NCBI GenBank assembly: GCA_937941555.1
Contig: CALDHJ010000182.1
Location: forward strand, 1-5,662
DNA length: 5,662 nucleotides
Direction of reading: 5' to 3'
From: an uncultured Granulosicoccaceae bacterium
GTDB taxonomy: Bacteria; Pseudomonadota; Gammaproteobacteria; CALCKW01
The position numbers and the translations under genes are program-made. A model generated the notes under the pieces. That model did not search any database. It saw only the letters and a list, made by a program, of their open reading frames with translations, and was not told the origin of the DNA. Shown one piece after another: positions 1 to 5,296 of the stretch (position 1 is the stretch's first letter; each line of letters opens with the position of its first letter).

Positions 1-150
1 GCCTTTGGCCGGGTCTCCGGCGACAGCGCTGAGCGGTGTGGCGATTTGCAGGTCTGCGCCGAAGCTGACGTCGGCGGGTGCCACGGTGTCGGCGTTGACG
101 GAACCGAGAGCGGCGGAAGCGAACAGCGCGATTGCCAGGAGTGGTCGCAT
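1..150 (-). CDS. soxX: SoxX, c-type cytochrome subunit of SoxAX (N-terminal part)
   Basis: This is the first 50 codons of a gene that continues beyond the left edge. The reading starts at ATG 150..148, with a Shine-Dalgarno GAGGA (162..158) 7 nt upstream. Residues 1-20 form a Sec signal peptide (MRPLLAIALFASAALGSVNA, likely cut after NA). The mature start, with VAPADVSF at 23-30 and GDPAKG at 45-50, resembles the conserved N-terminus of SoxX, where the GDP-x-x-G motif precedes the CxxCH haem site; the haem site itself lies outside the window. SoxX pairs with SoxA in the periplasm and catalyses oxidative coupling of thiosulfate to the SoxY cysteine. The downstream neighbours would be soxYZAB by analogy with known clusters, but they cannot be seen. 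Its own promoter and an operator-like repeat lie upstream, in the gap after soxW. Identification rests on a short stretch plus strong context. Confidence 0.82.
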   Translation of the reverse strand, partial: MRPLLAIALFASAALGSVNADTVAPADVSFGADLQIATPLSAVAGDPAKG

Positions 151-199
151 CGAGGGGTCCTCAGCAGGAGCACCACAAGTGCGCGGTGCGTCGCCAAGC

Positions 200-229
200 A
201 GTATATGTCATAGCGTCCTAATAATTCAA
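200..229 (-). promoter_or_regulatory. Predicted soxX promoter
   Basis: On the minus strand a -35-like TTGAAT (229..224) is followed, after an 18-nt spacer, by a -10-like TATACT (205..200). Transcription would start near 193 and leave a leader of about 43 nt before the soxX ATG at 150. This is a sigma-70 style prediction by eye. The -35 lies inside the inverted repeat at 224-239, so a bound repressor would block polymerase. Confidence 0.6.
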
Positions 230-239
230 ATATATGAAT
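224..239. promoter_or_regulatory. SqrR/BigR-type operator upstream of soxX
   Basis: The sequence ATTCAAATATATGAAT is an inverted repeat in which 14 of 16 bases are symmetric, in an AT-rich patch within GC-rich DNA. It matches the ATTC-N8-GAAT operator described for the sulfide/persulfide-responsive ArsR repressors SqrR and BigR. It begins 2 nt past the soxW stop codon, lies 74-89 nt upstream of the soxX ATG, and covers the predicted -35. The likely ligand is the ArsR-family protein encoded at 1356-1694. Confidence 0.75.
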
Positions 240-241
240 GT

Positions 242-835
242 CTATTGAGATGATTCAGAGAGCAAGCCCGCTTCGCGAGCGGCTTGCAGTTTGCGGGCGT
301 GGTAGCGCTGGAAATGCTCGCCGCTCCGCGCGGTGTCTTCAAAGACGTACTGAAACATGTGCAACGTGGTCCACTTGCCGAAAGCGCCGGGCAGGGCGGC
401 TTCGGCGACGTCACCTACGGCGTTGTCGGCGTCGGCCGATTCAGGCAGGAAGAGAATGGTCGGTGTGAACATGACGCCCCATTTGCTGGCGGCGTCACGC
501 TCAGTCAACACCTCACCGTCGAGGTCGGTTACCTCCTCATTGCCAAAGAGGTTGTACTGCACGACAACGAAATGCTCTGCGATGTAATCGCTCACAGCGG
601 GATCGTTCAACACCGTCGCGTGCAGCCGCTCGCAATAGATGCAGCCTTGTTGCTCGACGATCAACGCGAGCCGTTTGCCCTGATCCCGGGCTTCGGCCAT
701 GTCTTCAGCAACGTCCTTGAAGGTGATGCTGAACCAGGGTTGTTTGTGCAAGCCGTCTTCACCGAGCTCTGCGCACAGCGGGAACGAGGTGGCCAGCAGC
801 AGGGCGCAAACGGAACGGAGAAGGCGATTCAACAC
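242..835 (-). CDS. soxW: SoxW, exported thioredoxin-like protein
   Basis: The product is a 197-residue periplasmic thioredoxin-fold protein. I place the start at GTG 835..833 because GAGGGG (850..845) lies 9 nt upstream and the reading then begins directly with a signal peptide (residues 1-22, ALLLATSFPLCA, cut near the CA). A longer in-frame reading from TTG 883 has no ribosome binding site and would put 16 extra residues ahead of the signal. The redox motif is C65-I-Y-C68 within GCIYCERLH, and the thioredoxin cis-proline is P125 in MFTPT. The C-terminal quarter (about 150-197, with KWTTLHMFQYVFED) is typical of SoxW-like proteins of the thioredoxin_2/DUF255-like kind. In Paracoccus SoxW is reduced by the membrane protein SoxV; no soxV is visible here. 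It lies upstream of soxX on the same strand and is divergent from soxS. The family is secure; the exact subgroup is less so. Confidence 0.82.
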   Translation of the reverse strand: MLNRLLRSVCALLLATSFPLCAELGEDGLHKQPWFSITFKDVAEDMAEARDQGKRLALIVEQQGCIYCERLHATVLNDPAVSDYIAEHFVVVQYNLFGNEEVTDLDGEVLTERDAASKWGVMFTPTILFLPESADADNAVGDVAEAALPGAFGKWTTLHMFQYVFEDTARSGEHFQRYHARKLQAAREAGLLSESSQ

Positions 836-871
836 GGCGATGGACCCCTCTGCCGGTGTGCGCAGTTGCGC

Positions 872-905
872 GTATATATTCAAAAAACTTAATCAGTTGT
901 ATACT
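872..905. promoter_or_regulatory. Divergent soxW/soxS promoter region with operator-like repeat
   Basis: ATTC-AAAAAACT-TAAT at 878-893 is a one-base variant of the ATTC-N8-GAAT operator seen at 224-239; reading the other strand gives ATTAAG...TTGAAT. It is flanked by an inverted pair GTATAT (872-877) and GTATAC (899-904). A plus-strand -10-like TATACT (900-905) is identical to the predicted soxX -10. A minus-strand -10-like TATATA lies at 878..873. Neither direction has a convincing -35, as may happen with regulated promoters. A repressor bound here would overlap both promoters. The element is clear as sequence; its function is inferred. Confidence 0.6.
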
Positions 906-911
906 CCGCGT

Positions 912-1310
912 ATGGAATACCGTCAAGTGCCGCGCGATGGGATACGCCGGGTTGTTTGCGCCATCTTCAGCGTGTGGTTGCTTTGCAATGTGCAGATCGT
1001 GCGGGCCGAGACGGGTGCCGTTCTGGTGATGTTTGATCAGGACGACTGCCCCTATTGCGACCGCTGGCGTGCCGAGATCGGTGTGGTGTACCACAAGACC
1101 CCGGAAGGTAGGCGAGCGCCCCTGCGATCGATCGACTTGCACGCCGCACTGCCGTCGGATTTGCCGGGCTTGCGGTCGGCGTCATACAGTCCGGTGTTCG
1201 TGCTGTGGCAAAATGGACGCGAAATAGGCCGTATTCAGGGTTACCCGGGCGAGGACTTCTTCTGGCCGATGCTCGGCGACTTGCTCGCGCAACTCGACGA
1301 ACCCGCGTAA
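912..1310 (+). CDS. soxS: SoxS, exported thioredoxin-like Sox activation protein
   Basis: The 132-residue product has a basic n-region (IRRVV), a hydrophobic core (CAIFSVWLLCNVQIV) and a likely cut after RA32. The thioredoxin motif is C46-P-Y-C49 in DDCPYCDRW, with a cis-proline at P94 (SYSPVFVL). The C-terminal block GRIQGYPGEDFFW (106-118) is a hallmark of SoxS, as is EGRRAPLRSIDLH (65-77). In Paracoccus SoxS is a periplasmic thiol-disulfide protein that reactivates SoxYZ by reduction. The start is uncertain: ATG 912 has no Shine-Dalgarno and lies 7 nt after the -10-like TATACT, so it could be read leaderless. GTG 927 in the same frame, preceded by a weak GGAA 8 nt upstream, would remove five residues without harming the signal peptide. 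It heads the plus-strand run with soxR and soxT and is divergent from soxW. Confidence 0.88.
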   Translation: MEYRQVPRDGIRRVVCAIFSVWLLCNVQIVRAETGAVLVMFDQDDCPYCDRWRAEIGVVYHKTPEGRRAPLRSIDLHAALPSDLPGLRSASYSPVFVLWQNGREIGRIQGYPGEDFFWPMLGDLLAQLDEPA

Positions 1311-1355
1311 GTCCTACACAGCCTCCGAATTTGATTTTCAGGATGTCTATACCTA

Positions 1356-1694
1356 ATGGCCGCTAAGCCACTGTTTGATTTTGACGATGCCAAAGCACTC
1401 GAAGAGATGGGCGGGGATGTCCGCGACGCCACCGAGTTTCTCAAGGCGCTCGCACACGAAGGCCGCCTGACCATCCTGTGCCGTTTGCACCAGGGCGAGT
1501 GCTCCGTGAACGAACTCGAGGCACTGCTTTCGGCGCGGCAGTCGGCAGTGTCGCAGCAGTTGTCCCGGCTGCGGCTTGAGCGGTTGGTGAAGACGCGCCG
1601 CGAAGGCAAGACGATGTACTACTCGATTGCTGACGAGCGCGTCGACCGCATGATAAAAGTGCTGTACGACATGTTTTGCGCGAAATCGTCGTAA
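1356..1694 (+). CDS. soxR: SoxR, ArsR-family persulfide-sensing repressor (BigR/SqrR type)
   Basis: This 112-residue protein is a winged helix-turn-helix ArsR/SmtB repressor. The helix-turn-helix spans about residues 50-75, with the recognition helix around ARQSAVSQQLSRLR (60-73), followed by the beta-wing V78-Y89 (KTRREGKTMYYS). It carries no metal-binding ELCVCDL motif. Instead it has C42 (ILCRLHQGE) and C108 (DMFC), the same numbering as the cysteine pair in Xylella BigR that forms a disulfide or polysulfide bridge and releases DNA. A third cysteine, C49, sits at the start of the DNA-binding domain. Start ATG 1356 follows AGGA (1340-1343) by a long 12-nt spacer; an ATG at 1343 stops after four codons. 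It lies 45 bp after soxS and is probably co-transcribed with it. Expected role: repress the sox promoters until sulfane sulfur is present. The ATTC-N8-GAAT repeats at 224-239 and 878-893 are the likely targets. Confidence 0.9.
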   Translation: MAAKPLFDFDDAKALEEMGGDVRDATEFLKALAHEGRLTILCRLHQGECSVNELEALLSARQSAVSQQLSRLRLERLVKTRREGKTMYYSIADERVDRMIKVLYDMFCAKSS

Positions 1695-1846
1695 GCCGGT
1701 CGGTACGCCAGGCGCCGCCTGTCCACGCATGCGCACGGCCAACCAGCGTGGTGTTCCGTTCGGTCTGCCGCCCGTGAACGCTGGGTTCGAACCGATGCAA
1801 CTCGGCGACGCGTTTTGCCCGTGACAGGCACGGGCCGGGGGCTGTA
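1695..1846. other. Intergenic gap soxR-soxT, no gene seen
   Basis: This GC-rich stretch of 152 bp holds no recognisable gene or AT-rich operator. It has a CAGGCG/CGCCTG inverted repeat around a single central base (1709-1721), with no T-run, so it is not a convincing terminator. It also has the hairpin listed at 1817-1835. soxT is likely read through from the soxS promoter, though a promoter here cannot be excluded. Confidence 0.5.
1817..1835 (+). repeat. Hairpin in the soxT leader
   Basis: GCCCGTG-ACAGG-CACGGGC forms a perfect 7-bp stem with a 5-nt loop. It ends 11 nt before the soxT ATG (1847) and abuts the G-rich run (1837-1841) that is the only candidate ribosome binding site. It is not followed by a T-run on either strand, so it is not a standard terminator. 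It could affect soxT translation or RNA stability, but this is inference. Confidence 0.5.
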
Positions 1847-2920
1847 ATGGACATTGACGTTCTGCACGCTTTGGCGGGATTGCTCGGTGGCACCGTGCTG
1901 GGCGCTTGCGCGCGCTGGGGACGGTTCTGCACGCTGGCGGCGATCGAGGATTTCACGCTGGGGCGCGACAGTCGTCGGTTGGCAACCTGGGGTTTTGCCA
2001 TCGGGGTGGCGGTGCTCGGCGTGCAGGCCCTGGTTGCCCTCGGCGGCATCTCGCTCGACGCTGTGCCGTACCTCGCCAGCCCCACAAGCCTGTTCGCGAA
2101 TGCCGTGGGTGGCACCTTGTTCGGGCTGGGCATGGCGCTGGCGGGCACCTGCGGTTATGGCGTGCTCGCGCGGTTGGGCGGCGGTGACTTTCGCGCCTTG
2201 ATTACTTTACTTGCAATGGCGATTGCCGGTTACGCGGCCATGCGTGGTCTGCTGTCTCCGGCCCGCGAATGGGTGGCCACGGTGGTGCCGCTGACGCCGC
2301 CTGCCGCGCAAGCCCTGGATGGGTGGTTGGCCGAGCGCATCGGCATCACTCGGCCAGTGGTCGGAGTCGGTTTGGGTGCGTTGCTGTGTGCGTTGTGTTT
2401 GAGTTCACTGCGGTTTCGCGAGCACCGACGCAGCGTGATAACTGGGCTGTTCGTCGGGCTGACCGTGGTGTTCGGTTGGGCCGCGACCACCCTGATTGTC
2501 GATCCCTTCGAACCGCGTCCGGTCGAATCCTTTACCTTCACGGCGCCGCTCGGTGACAGCCTGCTCTACATCATGGCTTCAACCGGCATGAACCTGAATT
2601 TCGGCATCGGTTCCGTACTGGGTGTCGTGTGCGGCGCGGCGATCGTGACTGGCGCGCTCAAACAGTTTCGCTGGGAGGCCTGTGAAGACGCGCGCGAGAT
2701 TCGGCGGTTGTTGTTGGGCGGGTTGTTGATGGGATTCGGTGGGGTTTTGGCCTTTGGCTGCACCGTGGGCCAGGGGCTTTCGGCTGCAAGTCTGCTCGCG
2801 TGGTCTGCACCGGTGACGCTGCTCGGCATGTACGCGGGCGCGTGGCTCGGGTTGCACTGGTTGGTGGATGGCCAGTTTGGCGCGTCGCTCTGGGAGCGGT
2901 TGCGACTGCGCTCGGAATGA
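1847..2920 (+). CDS. soxT: SoxT, YeeE/YedE (TsuA-like) membrane transporter of sulfur compounds
   Basis: This 357-residue polytopic inner-membrane protein has about nine to ten hydrophobic segments. Its duplicated YeeE/YedE architecture shows as two Gly/Cys-rich blocks: LFGLGMALAGTCGYG (91-105, C102) and MGFGGVLAFGCTVGQG (295-310, C305). A C21/C28 pair lies in the first segment (GACARWGRFC). In TsuA the equivalent membrane cysteines pass thiosulfate through the bilayer. SoxT proteins are the YeeE-like members encoded beside soxR/soxS. In Hyphomicrobium one SoxT is reported to import sulfur substrate and another to act with SoxR in signalling. Here the gene follows soxR by 152 bp on the same strand, so either role is possible. 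Start ATG 1847 is preceded only by a G-rich stretch and a hairpin. It converges with the SoxH-like gene, 24 bp away, with no obvious terminator between them. Confidence 0.88.
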   Translation: MDIDVLHALAGLLGGTVLGACARWGRFCTLAAIEDFTLGRDSRRLATWGFAIGVAVLGVQALVALGGISLDAVPYLASPTSLFANAVGGTLFGLGMALAGTCGYGVLARLGGGDFRALITLLAMAIAGYAAMRGLLSPAREWVATVVPLTPPAAQALDGWLAERIGITRPVVGVGLGALLCALCLSSLRFREHRRSVITGLFVGLTVVFGWAATTLIVDPFEPRPVESFTFTAPLGDSLLYIMASTGMNLNFGIGSVLGVVCGAAIVTGALKQFRWEACEDAREIRRLLLGGLLMGFGGVLAFGCTVGQGLSAASLLAWSAPVTLLGMYAGAWLGLHWLVDGQFGASLWERLRLRSE

Positions 2921-2944
2921 GACCCTTGTACGGCAGGTAGTGCG

Positions 2945-3817
2945 TCAGGCTGGCTCGAAGTGAAACCGGCCTGCACTGTCCCGCGCCGCGTAGCCGAGCC
3001 CGCCACGGGTCAGGTGGAAGCCGCTCAGCACCGAGCGTTCAGCGGCGAGCCTCGTCAGCAGATTTGCGCGCGTGTCAGCCGCCAGGGCGGGGTCGAAATC
3101 ACCCTGTAACGGTTGCCCGGGCTGCGCGAATGACACCGCTTCATCAACCACGACATCGCCCAGTACGACAGCGCTGCTCTGCTCGCGGTGGATGACAAAT
3201 GAGCAGTGGCCCGGCGTGTGACCGGGTGTCGCGAGTGCTTCAATGCCGGGCGCCACTTCGTCGCCGGCGTTGAACACCTCGAGTCGATCGTCCAGCGCGG
3301 TGACCAGTCGGCTGGCTGCACTGGCAAACACCTGCCGGTTTTCCGGCAGCGCCGGCAGGGTGTCCGGGTGGATCCAGTAGTCTCGCTCTGCTGCGTGCAT
3401 GAGGTAGCGCGCTTCGGGGAACACCGGCTCGTCGAAGTCGTCAAGCACACCCCAGAAGTGGTCGGGGTGGGCGTGGGTGAACAACACATCGGTGACGTCC
3501 GCCGGCGCGATACCGGCGTCTTCGAGTGCTGCCACCAACTCGCCGGCGGACGAGACGAAGTTAGGGCCAGCGCCAACGTCGAAGACAACCGTGCGGTCGC
3601 CATCGCGCAGCACGGTGATGTTGCAGGGTCGCTCGGTCGGGGTGCTGTCGAGCGCTGCGCCCACTGGCGTGGGGGCGGGCACGCGGAGATGACCGTCGCT
3701 GACTGTCATGAGTTCGGCCGAACCGAGTGTGGTGCGAGCCCAGACAGGGGTGACCGGCATGCCGCAAACGGCTGCCCCGATGCAGCCTTGTAAAAACCGG
3801 CGTCTAGGGATCGACAT
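2945..3817 (-). CDS. soxH: SoxH-like metallo-beta-lactamase-fold hydrolase with Tat signal
   Basis: The product is 290 residues from ATG 3817..3815, which has GAGG (3827..3824) 6 nt upstream. A GTG one codon earlier (3820) would add one residue and is spaced worse. Residues 4-10 (PRRRFLQ) form a twin-arginine motif, followed by a hydrophobic stretch and a likely cut after WA27-28, so it is probably exported folded with its metal. The metallo-beta-lactamase signature is complete: H115-x-H117-x-D119-H120 (THAHPDH), H200 in TPGHTPGH, D221 in LGD, and H268 in SGFHL. This supports a two-zinc site. SoxH is a Sox-cluster protein of this fold that is not essential for thiosulfate oxidation in Paracoccus, and its substrate is unknown. 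A generic exported MBL protein of a related subgroup is the alternative. It is divergent from soxC across a region with a perfect palindrome. Confidence 0.75.
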   Translation of the reverse strand: MSIPRRRFLQGCIGAAVCGMPVTPVWARTTLGSAELMTVSDGHLRVPAPTPVGAALDSTPTERPCNITVLRDGDRTVVFDVGAGPNFVSSAGELVAALEDAGIAPADVTDVLFTHAHPDHFWGVLDDFDEPVFPEARYLMHAAERDYWIHPDTLPALPENRQVFASAASRLVTALDDRLEVFNAGDEVAPGIEALATPGHTPGHCSFVIHREQSSAVVLGDVVVDEAVSFAQPGQPLQGDFDPALAADTRANLLTRLAAERSVLSGFHLTRGGLGYAARDSAGRFHFEPA

Positions 3818-3841
3818 CACTGGCCTCGGCGCGTGAAATTA

Positions 3842-3855
3842 CATATCATGATATG
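3842..3855. promoter_or_regulatory. Perfect palindrome in the soxH/soxC divergent region
   Basis: CATATCATGATATG is a perfect 14-bp palindrome in an AT-rich island (about 3836-3872) between two divergent genes. It is bracketed by ATTA (3838-3841) and TAAT (3857-3860), extending the symmetry with a one-base offset. An overlapping inverted pair ACATAT (3841-3846) and ATATGT (3859-3864) adds further symmetry. It does not match ATTC-N8-GAAT. Promoters for both genes probably lie here, but I could not choose convincing -35/-10 pairs. An operator role is inferred from position and symmetry. Confidence 0.5.
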
Positions 3856-3919
3856 CTAATATGTTATAGAAGTTAAGCGTGCTGTATGCGTGCAGCGACA
3901 GAGAAGGAGAGTGTGCCGG

Positions 3920-5296
3920 ATGACGCAATCTGACCAGGCCGAGATGGGCCCGAGCAAACCGACCCGCGAGCCGCACGCAGCGGCTGACAGTACTGCAACC
4001 GCAGGCAATTCAACCCGTCGGCAGTTTCTCAAGTCAGGCACCGGCGCCCTGGCAGCGGCTGCCGGCGCTGGCGCCGGTGTGGTGCAAGCCGAAACGTCCC
4101 CGTTGCCGATTCCGCCCACCAACAAGCAATTGGGTCGCGGTGTCGTGACAACCGCTTACGGCATGCCGTCGAAATTCGAAGCCGACGTGATCCGCCGCAA
4201 CGTGGAATGGTTGACGCCCGACACCATGGCCTCGATCAGCTTCACGCCGTTGCAGGATCTGCATGGCATCGTCACGCCTGCGGGTGTGCACTTCGAGCGT
4301 CACCATGCCGGCGCAGTCGACGTCGACCCTGCAGAACACGTGCTCGCCATCCACGGTATGGTCGATCGCCCGATGAAATTCACTGTCGACGACCTCAAGC
4401 GGATGCCGTCCCATACCGCTTTCCACTTTCTCGAATGCCCTGCGAACGGCGCAATGGAATGGCGTGGGGTGCAGATGGAATCTGTGCAATTCACCCACGG
4501 GATGATTGCGTGCTCCGAATGGACAGGTGTGCGACTGAGCACCTTGATGGAGCTGGTTGGCGTCGACCCGGCCTCTACCTGGTTCTATGCCGAGGGGGCA
4601 GATGGTGCCGGCTTGCAACGTTCGGTGCCGTTGCCCGGTGCAAAAGACCAGTTCGGCAAGCCGCTCTCTGACTTCGACCAGAACAACATCCACAAGGATG
4701 TGATGGTCTGTTATGCGCAGAACGGCGAAGCGCTGCGAGCCGAGAACGGTTATCCCATCCGGCTACTGGTGCCGGGGTGCGAGGCAAACATGTCGATCAA
4801 ATGGCTGCGTCGTCTCAAGTTTGCAGACAAGCCGTTGGTTACCTATCAGGAAACGCGGCACTACACCGAAGTGACAAACGACGGAAAGATCCGGCAGTTC
4901 AGCCTCGTCAATGAAGCGAGTTCCGTGATCACCTACCCGAGCCCGGGGCACGCCTTGAGCGGCCCCGGTTTCCATGAAATCCGGGGATTGGCGTGGTCGG
5001 GGCGCGGCAAGATCACCGGCGTTGATGTCTCGATCGACGGCGGGCGCAATTGGGAGACCGCGTCACTGGTTGAGCCGGTGATGAACAAATGCCTGACGCG
5101 GTTCACTTTCCCGTTCAACTGGGACGGCGCCGAACACCTGATCATGAGCCGAGCAATCGATGAGACCGGCTATGTGCAGCCGACCTTGACGCAACTGCGC
5201 GAGGCGCGCGGCACGAACACGATCTACCACAAGAATTCAATACAGGCATGGCACATCGCCGAGACTGGAGAGGTGAGCAATGTTCAAGTGTCTTGA
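3920..5296 (+). CDS. soxC: SoxC, molybdenum subunit of sulfane dehydrogenase SoxCD
   Basis: This 458-residue periplasmic molybdoprotein is of the sulfite oxidase family. Start ATG 3920 follows AAGGAG (3904-3909) by 10 nt; GTG codons at 3890 and 3911 in the same frame lack a usable site. A canonical Tat motif S31-T-R-R-Q-F-L-K38 leads into an Ala/Gly-rich h-region, with a likely cut after VQA. The 30-residue stretch before the twin arginines is long but seen in Tat substrates. The molybdopterin domain covers about 100-295, with the presumed Mo-ligating C173 in FHFLECPANG followed by MEWRGVQ. The block NGYPIRLLVPGCEANMSIKW and then a Mo-co dimerisation domain (about 310-430, containing GVDVSIDGG) complete the family layout. 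With SoxD it oxidises SoxY-bound sulfane sulfur, releasing six electrons. Its presence implies oxidation without obligatory sulfur-globule storage. It overlaps soxD by 17 nt. Confidence 0.95.
   Translation: MTQSDQAEMGPSKPTREPHAAADSTATAGNSTRRQFLKSGTGALAAAAGAGAGVVQAETSPLPIPPTNKQLGRGVVTTAYGMPSKFEADVIRRNVEWLTPDTMASISFTPLQDLHGIVTPAGVHFERHHAGAVDVDPAEHVLAIHGMVDRPMKFTVDDLKRMPSHTAFHFLECPANGAMEWRGVQMESVQFTHGMIACSEWTGVRLSTLMELVGVDPASTWFYAEGADGAGLQRSVPLPGAKDQFGKPLSDFDQNNIHKDVMVCYAQNGEALRAENGYPIRLLVPGCEANMSIKWLRRLKFADKPLVTYQETRHYTEVTNDGKIRQFSLVNEASSVITYPSPGHALSGPGFHEIRGLAWSGRGKITGVDVSIDGGRNWETASLVEPVMNKCLTRFTFPFNWDGAEHLIMSRAIDETGYVQPTLTQLREARGTNTIYHKNSIQAWHIAETGEVSNVQVS

Noticed and set aside
284..892. 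Long plus-strand open frame opposite soxW (202 codons).
   Set aside because: It is antisense to a clear SoxW with signal peptide, CxxC and cis-proline. Its own translation has no recognisable domain and reflects GC-rich codon bias.
699..911. An in-frame upstream extension of soxS to an ATG at 699.
   Set aside because: It would run antisense through soxW and the promoter region and would bury the SoxS signal peptide; starts at 912 or 927 fit much better.
1709..1721. CAGGCG/CGCCTG inverted repeat after soxR as a possible terminator.
   Set aside because: Only one base separates the arms, so a stable hairpin loop is poor, and no T-run follows on either strand.
1782..1800. GGGTTCGAACC near 1783-1793 looks like the T-loop of a tRNA.
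   Set aside because: The bases after it cannot close a T-stem, and no acceptor, D or anticodon stems can be fitted upstream.
1441..2148. Long minus-strand open frame across soxR and soxT (235 codons).
   Set aside because: It spans two well-supported genes and the gap between them on the opposite strand, is low-complexity in composition, and has no family features.
2945..3817. Lipobox-like LQGC near the N-terminus of the SoxH-like protein, suggesting a lipoprotein.
   Set aside because: The cysteine lies right after the twin arginines with no hydrophobic stretch before it, and Q is not expected at that lipobox position; a cleaved Tat signal is a better reading.
4034..4693. Minus-strand open frame of 219 codons within soxC.
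   Set aside because: It is antisense to the conserved molybdopterin domain of SoxC and has no recognisable motif or start signal.
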